This document shows positions 17,866 to 26,675 of a stretch of DNA of 64,000 nt, in pieces; position 1 is the first letter of the stretch; every line of letters begins with the position of its first letter. The notes under the pieces were generated by a model. The model made no database searches and was not told the DNA's origin. It saw only the letters and a list, made by a program, of their open reading frames with translations. Made by a program: the position numbers and the translations under genes. Source of the stretch: Candidatus Hodarchaeota archaeon (GTDB taxonomy: Archaea; Asgardarchaeota; Heimdallarchaeia; Hodarchaeales; Hodarchaeaceae); contig JAEOSR010000168.1 of the NCBI GenBank assembly GCA_016840285.1, positions 8,180 through 72,179 on the forward strand, read 5' to 3'.

Positions 17866-20800
17866 ATGTCAGAAGTTCAGAAGGCGTTAGCAAAGGCAAA
17901 AGAAAATGAACAAGAAGGTAGTTTCGACAAAGCTGCTCGTAATTATTTTAATGCAGCAAAGGTAACAAATGATATCAGACTCTATAATCGAGCCTTTTTC
18001 ACTGCGAGGAAATCCGGCCGTTCTGATTTAATGTTTGAAACAGCAAAAAGTTACCATGAACTGTTAGACCAGGAAGATCAGCAAGCGAAGATTAAGGAAT
18101 TATTACCTACCTTTCTAGAGATTTCAGGCCGTGAACGCGACCGATTGGCTGAAGAAGCTCCTGAAGACATGGTCGGAGTCTTAGATTGGACTGTTTCCCT
18201 TTTTCAGTTAGTTGGTAAACCAGAGGCAGCTTATGATTTTTCCATACAAACAGGGGATGCTTACTTTTCATTTGGACAGAAATTATTAACTTCTACTTCT
18301 CTCTTAGGGAAGGAAGAAAAGTGGCAAAGAGGTTTAGATCTATTTGATAAAGCGATTGAAACTTATCAGAAGATTAGAACAGATAAACCATCACTTGAAA
18401 AAATTCTTGATGTTAAACTTGATAAAATAAGTAAGTTAATCGATATCGGTCGGCACGTAGAAGGGATTGAAGGAACATCTAGTTTAATGGATTACCACAA
18501 ATCTCAATCGGAAATTGTACCATATCCCAGAGAAGTTCTTTCTTTGAAACTTGCTGAGGTTTTCGCAGAGAAAAGCCTTTCTGCTGCTCAAGAAAAGAAA
18601 TTTGACATTGCAGATGTATTAATGAAGACAACAAAGGCAGGATTTGAAAATGCAAAAAAATACACAGAGATCTCACCTTATTTATGGCGACTTGCATTGA
18701 TTTATGATGAACATAATCAAAAGGATCTTTTTTATAATCTTGTAGACACCACATTTGACACGGTATTAAAGTATGAGGATAGATCAATCCAACAAGCAAT
18801 TATGAGTTATCTAGATGAGCGAGCGAAAAATATCTGTGAAAATATCATAAGTTCCCGTCTTCTTATGGTCAAAAAGGGCCCAATAGAATTCCAAAATAAT
18901 GATGGCGTGCAGTATTTACTAAAAAACATTGATTTAGCTAAGAAGATCAATAACGATGAAATTGTTGAAGAAGCACTTGGATTCCTTTATAATTACAGTC
19001 AGAGAATGTATGAAAAGAAATTAACAAAACGTTCTCTACCATACTTTGAATTTTGTGCTCAGAATTGGTGGACATTGCAAGAGGGATCTAGTCAGACACA
19101 TGAAATAATTAACTATCTAGAATCAAAATTCGGAGCTTTGATAACCGAAGGTAAGTTTAACAAAGCATCAAGGCACCTAGGGAGCATAATATCTGTCAAA
19201 ATCTTTATTGGCGACTCTGAAAGCGCTGGAGACTCCGCCTTTTCATTCGCTAAAACGGCAGGTGAACAGGGAAAACAAGAAATAGAATTAGAATTTCTGG
19301 AGCGAGCATACGATGGTTTTGTTGCAGCAAAAGCTACCTCGAAATTACAAGAAATGTTAAACCATGCCAACCATCAGATGGAACCATTATTTAACCTCGA
19401 TCCAAAGTCAAAAGAGCCTAGAGAGAAATTCATACAACTGGGTAGTTCAATTGCCGCATCAATCTCAGAAGAGACTCAGGGAGGGTTCCTTCAGGCAACA
19501 ACTTTCAAAGCTCTCAATACTGGGCTAATTGAACTAGGAATGAATACTGTTCATGATGCTTTTGATATAATAAAGAAATATGATCCTAAAGAAGCCGCAG
19601 AAATTTACTTCAAGGTTGGTTCCCTCCTTTTAGAGAATAATATGAATAGAGCACTTGAATTTATCGATAAATCTACTCAATTTGCTATCAAGCATGGATC
19701 ATTAGAAGAAGTAGTTAAAAATAATCTTACTTATCTTGAAGAACAAACTCTAACAACAACTATTTTGTCTCAAAAATTGCTTTTAACTGAAAAACTAGAG
19801 CTTTTAGCTGGAATTGCGGAGAAATTCAACAGATTTAATGAATTCCTTTTCACACTTACAAAACATCTTGCAGAAAAGGTTGATCAACCAGATTTCTTTA
19901 CTGAAACAAAGAATTTTGTTACTAAAACATTCTATGGATTTTATAATCAAGATCCAAATCATTCGAAGCTCTCCGAAATAATAACTTGGACTAATAACCA
20001 CATTCTAGAAGGATACACAGAATTACAACATTCTCAAATGTATGAGCTAGCTATTGTAAATTTAGCCTTTCATGAGAAAATAAAGCAGGCCCAAGAGTAC
20101 ATTGATTTCTTTTGGCAACTTTTTACTAAATTTGTTTCTACAGAGGATTTCTCCCACGCAATTGCTTACTTTAAACAAACTCATGAAACATTAATTCGAA
20201 TGGACGAACCAAGTGATTTTATTACACAATTTACAGGACAAGTTGTTGCGAGTTTTGATCGTGGAATCAAACCAAAAATTGCAGATGAAAAATTCGATGA
20301 AGCTTGGCCTCTCATTGAAGGACTTTATTCAATTCTTACTGAGGCAGAGTTATCTTCGCAAGCAGTGGAATTATATCAAACAAATAGCAAACTTTTTGCT
20401 CCATATCGTTTAGATCTAGCTTTGACAATGTGGGGTCAAGCTATTGATACTTCCAAAACAATAAACAACACTGAATACATAACTGCAATAGTTAAGACAA
20501 TAATTGATGAGACTATCCCTGTTTATATTGAAAAAGGAATCCCACGCGCCGTCAATCAGTTATATTCAGTAGCAGCCTCAGGTTATCATGCATTAGGAGA
20601 CACATCTGCGATGTTAGAGACGATGTTAAATGTCACTAGATACAATCTATCTATTAGTGATTTCGAAGCAGTTCATCAATTAGGTGTAAAAGGATTCGAA
20701 TTAGCCACTAAATCGAAATCTGATAAATTTTTATTCGAATTCTCAAATATGTTTTTTGCTATAGGGAGTGGTTTATTATCAGAAGATCCCGAAGTTGGTG

Positions 20801-21351
20801 TTAAGCTGATAAAAACTGCTTCGGATTATTTGAGAGATTATGGGCCCTCTGGACACGATCAATATTTAACAAAAATGGCGGAAATCTTTGAACCATTATA
20901 TAATTCTCCTATTACACAAAAAGTTGCACAAAATGAGCGTACAAAGATACTTCAACACTTTAAAGATTCAGGGAAAAGAATAGAAGAAGGAAAATTTCTT
21001 GTAACAACTGCAAAATTGAGTTTTCAAACAGGCAATATAAACGAAGGATTGGATTTAATTTCACAAGCAACAGCTATCTTAAAAGAATTAGAAGATGAAG
21101 ATGGTTTAAGTGAGATTGTGAGTGTCTGTTTAAAAACTGCTGCAAACTACCGTGTCGGAACAGATGAGTACATAGCTCTTTCTAGCCACGCTGCCAGTGT
21201 TCAGGAGACCTCTACAGTAGAAATTTCAGATGAGAAAACCCAGGATGCCTTCGGGGATCTTTTCGACGGATTATTGGATGATATGACAAGCTTAATGGAT
21301 CCTTTAGAACGAGAACGAAGAAAGAAAGAAAAAGGGAAAAAGAGAAAATAA
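17866..21351 (+). CDS. giant alpha-helical repeat (TPR-like) protein
   Basis: 1161 residues, almost entirely predicted helix, with no signal peptide and no membrane segment. The start (KALAKAKENEQEGSFDKAARNYFNAA) has the TPR look of paired helices with small and aromatic residues at turn positions. Similar helix pairs continue to ~1120 with weak sequence periodicity. The end is acidic and Phe/Leu-rich (DAFGDLFDGLLDDM) and then strongly basic (RRKKEKGKKRK), a tail that could bind RNA, membrane or a partner groove. It resembles an alpha-solenoid scaffold more than an enzyme. I recognise no named family. It appears to have its own leader (17655-17865, AT-rich). Confidence 0.7.
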   Translation: MSEVQKALAKAKENEQEGSFDKAARNYFNAAKVTNDIRLYNRAFFTARKSGRSDLMFETAKSYHELLDQEDQQAKIKELLPTFLEISGRERDRLAEEAPEDMVGVLDWTVSLFQLVGKPEAAYDFSIQTGDAYFSFGQKLLTSTSLLGKEEKWQRGLDLFDKAIETYQKIRTDKPSLEKILDVKLDKISKLIDIGRHVEGIEGTSSLMDYHKSQSEIVPYPREVLSLKLAEVFAEKSLSAAQEKKFDIADVLMKTTKAGFENAKKYTEISPYLWRLALIYDEHNQKDLFYNLVDTTFDTVLKYEDRSIQQAIMSYLDERAKNICENIISSRLLMVKKGPIEFQNNDGVQYLLKNIDLAKKINNDEIVEEALGFLYNYSQRMYEKKLTKRSLPYFEFCAQNWWTLQEGSSQTHEIINYLESKFGALITEGKFNKASRHLGSIISVKIFIGDSESAGDSAFSFAKTAGEQGKQEIELEFLERAYDGFVAAKATSKLQEMLNHANHQMEPLFNLDPKSKEPREKFIQLGSSIAASISEETQGGFLQATTFKALNTGLIELGMNTVHDAFDIIKKYDPKEAAEIYFKVGSLLLENNMNRALEFIDKSTQFAIKHGSLEEVVKNNLTYLEEQTLTTTILSQKLLLTEKLELLAGIAEKFNRFNEFLFTLTKHLAEKVDQPDFFTETKNFVTKTFYGFYNQDPNHSKLSEIITWTNNHILEGYTELQHSQMYELAIVNLAFHEKIKQAQEYIDFFWQLFTKFVSTEDFSHAIAYFKQTHETLIRMDEPSDFITQFTGQVVASFDRGIKPKIADEKFDEAWPLIEGLYSILTEAELSSQAVELYQTNSKLFAPYRLDLALTMWGQAIDTSKTINNTEYITAIVKTIIDETIPVYIEKGIPRAVNQLYSVAASGYHALGDTSAMLETMLNVTRYNLSISDFEAVHQLGVKGFELATKSKSDKFLFEFSNMFFAIGSGLLSEDPEVGVKLIKTASDYLRDYGPSGHDQYLTKMAEIFEPLYNSPITQKVAQNERTKILQHFKDSGKRIEEGKFLVTTAKLSFQTGNINEGLDLISQATAILKELEDEDGLSEIVSVCLKTAANYRVGTDEYIALSSHAASVQETSTVEISDEKTQDAFGDLFDGLLDDMTSLMDPLERERRKKEKGKKRK

Positions 21352-21540
21352 GTCTAGCTATCTTGGTTATGAAATCATCTAATAAAGTAGAAAGAAATAT
21401 CTCACTTTTATCAATCCTTTTATTCAAAAGACAGTCTATGAGAATTAATACTTTAGTATCCTCACTTTTCGAGGAATATTTTTATAATTGAGTATTGTTT
21501 AACAATTAAACTTAAAAAAAAATAAAATAGAGGATTTTTT

Positions 21541-22965
21541 ATGACAGTTGAAGGAACTAAAACGGATTATCAGCCAGTTAAGTGGCAACAAGTGTGGTGG
21601 AGCGTAATTGAATTTGGTAGCTCGATTTCATCTGGGATTCTTGATACGTTCCTTGTAGCATTCTATTTCTTTGATGTTCTCGGTGAGTATACTGGTCCAG
21701 GAGTGGTTGAAAGAATGTTCTTCATTGGAATTGTCATCTTTTTTGGAAAGATAATTCAGGGTCTTGCCAATCTTCCAGTAGCCCAAATTTCTGATAGGGT
21801 TCGGACACGATGGGGAAGAAGAAGAGTCTTTGTTTTATTTGGATCCATTCCATGGGGATTAAGTATTTTTATGTTATTTGGTTTTCCTTCTATGTTTTCA
21901 CAGTTTTTTAGGGACTCTTTAATCTTTTCGATTGCTTGGCTAGCAATTTGGTATATATTTTATAATATTATGAATGCCGCTGTTATTAATCCGTACCTAG
22001 CTATGTTACCAGAAATAGCCAAAGGATCTTTGGAAAGAACGCGTTATCAACAATTCCGTACACTTTTCACGTTTCTAGGAATGGTTCTTGCTGCTATTTT
22101 ATGGCCAATACTTGGAGAAGAATTAGGTGCTCCAATAATTGCCTTTTTGATGATTTTAACCGCCCTTACAATGGTACTAGGTTCAAAGGAGGATGAGAAT
22201 GTTGAACCTACAACTATTGGTTTTAGAGAATCTGCTACAATGGTCCTAAGAAATCCTGCATTCCGCGCTTATATAGTGACAATTATGGGGTGGATGGCTG
22301 CCTCTCAGATGTTGTTAGCACAACTTCCAATAGTTGTTGAAGGATTATTCGGTTTAGATCTTGACTCAACAGAACCGGTTTCATGGATTGGTATTGAACC
22401 CTCTCTCTTAATGTCAATAGTCTCCGGAATCTTTGTTATTACTGCAATCATAATAATCCCGTTTATTACCAAGATTCAAAAAACATTGGGTAAGAAAAAG
22501 AGTTTTCAACTATTCATGGTTCTATTTGCAGTATTTGCTTCCAGTATAGCTTTTCTTGGTTTTCTACCAGGGACACCCTTGGTTGGGACAGATGATTACT
22601 ATCGATTTCTCTTTTACCAGCTTGTCATCAGCATCCTACTAACTGGAATCCCAGCAGGGGGTATTGTGGTTTTACTATATTCTGTTTTCTCTGATGTTAT
22701 TGATAATGATCATTATGGTGATCAGGAACGACGAGAATCCATGTATTTTGCTGTGCAAGGGGTGTTAGATTGGGGAGCTGCTAGTGCTGGAGCATTGTTT
22801 ATGGGAATCCTTTTGGCAATTTTTGGATCTTCTGACTTTGGAGGAGCAAAAGACGCAGGAATATTAGGCACAGGAAGTCTTGGAATAAGAATTGTAGTGT
22901 TGGTTGCTGCAATAACGATGCTTTTCGCCACTTGGTGGTTCAGAAAGTACCCACTTGAGGATTAA
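21541..22965 (+). CDS. GPH-family (MelB-like) sugar/cation transporter
   Basis: 474 residues with about 12 predicted membrane helices. The loop after helix 2 reads 'ISDRVRTRWGRRRVF', the diagnostic motif of the glycoside-pentoside-hexuronide:cation symporters (MelB, XynB). A second conserved stretch, 'VFSDVIDNDHYGDQERRESMYFAVQG', shown here as VFSDVIDND..ERRES, lies in the C-terminal half. It would import a glycoside or sugar with Na+ or H+. It is upstream of the sugar-phosphate genes by several kilobases. The 189-base gap before it contains an A-rich leader with GAGG before the ATG. Confidence 0.82.
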   Translation: MTVEGTKTDYQPVKWQQVWWSVIEFGSSISSGILDTFLVAFYFFDVLGEYTGPGVVERMFFIGIVIFFGKIIQGLANLPVAQISDRVRTRWGRRRVFVLFGSIPWGLSIFMLFGFPSMFSQFFRDSLIFSIAWLAIWYIFYNIMNAAVINPYLAMLPEIAKGSLERTRYQQFRTLFTFLGMVLAAILWPILGEELGAPIIAFLMILTALTMVLGSKEDENVEPTTIGFRESATMVLRNPAFRAYIVTIMGWMAASQMLLAQLPIVVEGLFGLDLDSTEPVSWIGIEPSLLMSIVSGIFVITAIIIIPFITKIQKTLGKKKSFQLFMVLFAVFASSIAFLGFLPGTPLVGTDDYYRFLFYQLVISILLTGIPAGGIVVLLYSVFSDVIDNDHYGDQERRESMYFAVQGVLDWGAASAGALFMGILLAIFGSSDFGGAKDAGILGTGSLGIRIVVLVAAITMLFATWWFRKYPLED

Positions 22966-23040
22966 TTTCACCCTTTGAGCATATAAGATAAGAAATCTAA
23001 TGTCAATCTGTTGAAATCTCGGGTGACTGGGTTAATCACA

Positions 23041-23556
23041 ATGGATATTTCTGTAAAATATCAAAAAATATTAAAGCAACTTAAACAGAGTGGTATTTCC
23101 AAAGGTGTCTGGATTGACGCGGGTTGTGGTAGAGGAACCTATACATTTCCATTAGCGACGTTAGCGTCCCAGGTCATTGCAGTAGATAACAATCCTTATG
23201 ATATATCCTTCCTTAAATCTCAACTCCCCGAACAAACCAATATTATTGTTTCTGAAAAAGATTTCACAAGGGATCTTCTTTTTCATGATCTAGTTGATGG
23301 AATATTATTCGGATTTTCTTTGCACTATGAACCTACTTCAGCCGTCGCATTACGAAATGCCTTCAATCATCTAAAACTTAATGGAAACATTGTTGTTTTT
23401 GAATATACTCGCGAAAAACCTTTACCTTGGGTACCTTTCCCCGTTCCTAAAAAAAAATTAATTCCATTACTGGAAAAAACTGGATTCCAAGAAATAAACA
23501 CAATAATAAACAATTCTCGGTTTTATATCATCGGAGGCAAAAAGATTTCGCCCTAA
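23041..23556 (+). CDS. class I SAM-dependent methyltransferase
   Basis: 171 residues from ATG 23041; a TTG at 23011 would add ten. Motif I is 'IDAGCGRGTYTFPLA' near 25-40 and is followed by 'VIAVDNNPY' (motif II acid). 'VDGILFGFSLHY' at the motif IV position is typical of small-molecule or lipid methyltransferases. The protein is short for the class and lacks a distinct substrate-recognition insert. It follows the transporter by 75 bases on the same strand. Substrate is unknown. Confidence 0.75.
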   Translation: MDISVKYQKILKQLKQSGISKGVWIDAGCGRGTYTFPLATLASQVIAVDNNPYDISFLKSQLPEQTNIIVSEKDFTRDLLFHDLVDGILFGFSLHYEPTSAVALRNAFNHLKLNGNIVVFEYTREKPLPWVPFPVPKKKLIPLLEKTGFQEINTIINNSRFYIIGGKKISP

Positions 23557-23582
23557 GTTTAACATTTTCATGTTTTTAGGAA

Positions 23583-25886
23583 TTATTCTCTTAATTTTGG
23601 TATATCAATAATAAAGGTGGATCCGCGTCCTTTTCCCTCGCTTTGGGCTATAATTGAACCATTATGAGCTTCTAGGATTTTACGAGATAAAAACAATCCA
23701 ATCCCAGTACCTTTTGACGCATAATCAGTAGAAAAACTAGTAAATTGTTCAAAAATACTCTCAAGTCGTTCATGGGGAATTCCTGACCCGTTATCTTTGA
23801 TTAAAATACGTAGATAATCGTTAAATATTTCTGATGATACGATGATCTTTCGGTTGTCCTTTGGTGTATGTTTAATGGCATTATTCATCACATTGACTAA
23901 CACTTGCTGGAAACGATCGGGATCTATATGAACTAATATCGGAGTGTCTTTTGAACAACCACTAAACGAAAATTGATCTCTTAAGGTAAATGTATATTGA
24001 TCAAAATGAGATTGTAAGAATGAGCAAATTTCAATTTTCTTCTTATCAATCTGAAATCGACCTTGTTCAATTCGGACAACTTGAGAGATATCTTCAGTTA
24101 ACCGCTCAAGACGATTTACATTACTTCTTAGAGAATTATATATTTCTCGTCTGCGATTATCATCAATGAATTTATCGTGTCTTTCTAAAAAATCACAATA
24201 ACCAGATATTACGGCCAATGGATTTCGTAATTCATGAGATGTCATTGTAATGAAATTAATCCGTTTCTGCTCCGCTTCTTTCAATATTGTAATATCTGTG
24301 AAAACAACTAATGTCCCTGAAAAGTCTCCTCTATTTGAGTAAATTGGGGAAGCAGTTATCAGAACTGGAATTTTACTCTTACTTTTAGTCAACAATTGAA
24401 TTTCATAACTACTTCCAATTCCTCTTGAACGTTTATCGGATTCAACTTCAACAGTGGTAAAAAACTCAGATGGTACAATATCTCTCCAAGTTTTACCAAT
24501 CAAATCATTTTCAGAATAACCAAGTAAATTAGCTCCTCTTGGATTCACAAATGTAATTTTCCCTGCAGCATCCTCAAGTAACACTCCCTCTTGGAGCTTC
24601 TCTACTAGCAACTGGTACTTTTCCTTAGTTTCCCTTAATGCTGTTTCTGCTCTCACACGACCTATAAACCTACCAAGTTCTCTAGCAATCGCATCAATTA
24701 AATGTCGTTCTTCATTAATAAAAGGCCCTTCATCGCAAACAGGTTTTTCCTCTAAGTAGCAAATCTGTACTAAACCAATTTTTTTCTTAGATACAGTGAT
24801 ATCAGCGGATTGACACCAGGGTGACAATTGAAAATTAGCTGAATCATACTTCTTTCCTTCAAATTCGATATGTACACATGTTATATCAGAATATTGCCAT
24901 GCGGATGGGATTAGATCAATAATAAATGTAAAAATTTCATCTATTTCAAGATTTGGATCAGATAAAAACTTTGAGACCTGGTAAAGACAGTCTAATTCCT
25001 TGATTCGTTCAGTAAGGTCATGAGTTCGCATTCTTAACGTTGTTTCTATTTCTTTTTGACTGGTAATATCAGTAACAGTTCCTAAAATAGCTTTATCCCC
25101 CTCATAGTCAATCAATTTGGGAGTATATAAAACATTGAATCGTTTCCCAGTTTTGGCAATTATAATATATTCTAGTGGGTCAACATCTTCTCCTTTTATA
25201 TGCTTTTTAAAATTAACAATAATCTGCTCTTGAAATTCAGGAGCAATCAGAGATAGAAAATCAAAATCTTCTGAAATGAATTCTTCTTGAGTATATCCTA
25301 ATACCTCTTCACATCGCTTGTTTGTATAAACCACCTTTCCTTTCTGATTAATAAAAATCATATTTGGGGATTGGTCCGCAAGATTTCTGAATTTTCTTTC
25401 AGACTCTTGAATACTATCTTGAATTATTTTACGTTCAGAGATATCCCGGAGGATACCTTGAGTACCAATGACTTCTCCATCTTTGATAATGGGAGCCCCA
25501 CTGATTTCAACTTGTTTTATTTCACCATTTTTGTGTAATACTTGTCGTTCAGCTAAATTCACAGTTTTACCTGAAATTCCTTGCTTAAACAACTTCATTG
25601 ACTGGTTAAGATTAGAAGGCAGAACATACTTTGTAAAAGGAGTACCAACCACTTCAGCAGGAGTGTAACCTAGAACGTGAGAAATAGATGGAGAGCAATA
25701 AGTGATATTTCCCTCAGAATTAATTTGAAAGATAGTATCAATACTGGTTTCTGCTATTATACGGAATTGATCCTCCTTCTCCTGTAGTTGTTTCTCTCTA
25801 TCAGCTATTGCTTTTATCTCGTTTCTGATAATTTCTTTAGCACCTTTAGAAATATCAGTTCGGTCTAGAAGGCCTGAAAGACTCAT
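23583..25886 (-). CDS. soluble multi-PAS sensor histidine kinase
   Basis: 767 residues, no membrane helix. In order: PAS (~38-155), PAS (~162-280), a GAF-like region (~290-415) containing several Cys, and PAS (~420-540). HisKA follows with the phospho-acceptor in 'TSHELRNPLAV' (His ~551). The HATPase domain has its N box 'NVMNNAIKHT', G1 'DNGSGI' and G2 'GTGIGLFLS'. It would sense a cytoplasmic signal and autophosphorylate. No receiver domain or response regulator is encoded beside it, so the partner is elsewhere, as is common for archaeal kinases. The Cys-bearing GAF region may be redox or metal sensitive (inference). Confidence 0.88.
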   Translation of the reverse strand: MSLSGLLDRTDISKGAKEIIRNEIKAIADREKQLQEKEDQFRIIAETSIDTIFQINSEGNITYCSPSISHVLGYTPAEVVGTPFTKYVLPSNLNQSMKLFKQGISGKTVNLAERQVLHKNGEIKQVEISGAPIIKDGEVIGTQGILRDISERKIIQDSIQESERKFRNLADQSPNMIFINQKGKVVYTNKRCEEVLGYTQEEFISEDFDFLSLIAPEFQEQIIVNFKKHIKGEDVDPLEYIIIAKTGKRFNVLYTPKLIDYEGDKAILGTVTDITSQKEIETTLRMRTHDLTERIKELDCLYQVSKFLSDPNLEIDEIFTFIIDLIPSAWQYSDITCVHIEFEGKKYDSANFQLSPWCQSADITVSKKKIGLVQICYLEEKPVCDEGPFINEERHLIDAIARELGRFIGRVRAETALRETKEKYQLLVEKLQEGVLLEDAAGKITFVNPRGANLLGYSENDLIGKTWRDIVPSEFFTTVEVESDKRSRGIGSSYEIQLLTKSKSKIPVLITASPIYSNRGDFSGTLVVFTDITILKEAEQKRINFITMTSHELRNPLAVISGYCDFLERHDKFIDDNRRREIYNSLRSNVNRLERLTEDISQVVRIEQGRFQIDKKKIEICSFLQSHFDQYTFTLRDQFSFSGCSKDTPILVHIDPDRFQQVLVNVMNNAIKHTPKDNRKIIVSSEIFNDYLRILIKDNGSGIPHERLESIFEQFTSFSTDYASKGTGIGLFLSRKILEAHNGSIIAQSEGKGRGSTFIIDIPKLRE

Positions 25887-26059
25887 AGAATTTCACTAGT
25901 AAAATGATGAAGCTCACGAAATTTAAAGATTGCTTAATAGAATACTTGGAAGACTATTCATCCACAAGAATTATATCTTCTAAGATTCTAACAAACAGTT
26001 CGAAATAGAAATAATAATCAGACAAATAATCATTTACTCACATGTAGTCTTTGATTGGA

Positions 26060-26479
26060 TCATTCTTTCATAGGCATTACTGTGGCTTCTCCATCTACTA
26101 ATAACTCATTATTTTGATTTGTGCAAGTGGTTTTCAAAATTATTCGCTCTTTTACGTCATCTTTTTTGATCACTTCTACTGCTACTATAATGGTATCTCC
26201 TATTCGTATAGGTTTAAAAAAACTTAATTTTTGCTTCAGATAGATACTTCCTGGCCCTGGGAGCTTATTGGCGAGAACTGCGGAGATAAAGGCTGCAGAG
26301 AGCATACCGTGAGCGATTCTACCTTGAAAGAACGTTTTCTTTGCGTATTTTTCATCTAGATGGATTGGATTTCTGTCTCCACTTACCTCAGCAAATTTCT
26401 TAATGTCATCATCTGTTACAGTCCGTTTAATTTCAGCTCTCTGTCCAATTTTTATTTCTGAAAAGCTAAACATAACCAT
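26060..26479 (-). CDS. MaoC-like (R)-specific enoyl-CoA hydratase
   Basis: 139 residues forming a single hot-dog fold. The hydratase signature SGDRNPIHLD (~31-40) carries the catalytic Asp and His, and 'GRIAHGMLSAAFIS' is the central helix. 'GPGSIYLKQKLSFFKPIRIGDTI' (shown in part) is typical for MaoC/PhaJ proteins. It would hydrate trans-2-enoyl-CoA to (R)-3-hydroxyacyl-CoA. It lies between the kinase and the phosphorylase with no close co-directional partner. Confidence 0.85.
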   Translation of the reverse strand: MVMFSFSEIKIGQRAEIKRTVTDDDIKKFAEVSGDRNPIHLDEKYAKKTFFQGRIAHGMLSAAFISAVLANKLPGPGSIYLKQKLSFFKPIRIGDTIIVAVEVIKKDDVKERIILKTTCTNQNNELLVDGEATVMPMKE

Positions 26480-26675
26480 CCTATCATCTCAGTTTGTATT
26501 CTGGCAATTTTACTTACTTTCAATGATTTTATCCCCAGGCTGATAGAAAAACAAGACTAATAAATTTCTATTTATATAATATGGATAGGTCCCTCACCAC
26601 TAGTATAAACGGGCTTATTTTGGCTACTTACCATTAATCCCGAGATTAAAATTAATAATTGTGAAGAGATGCAAA

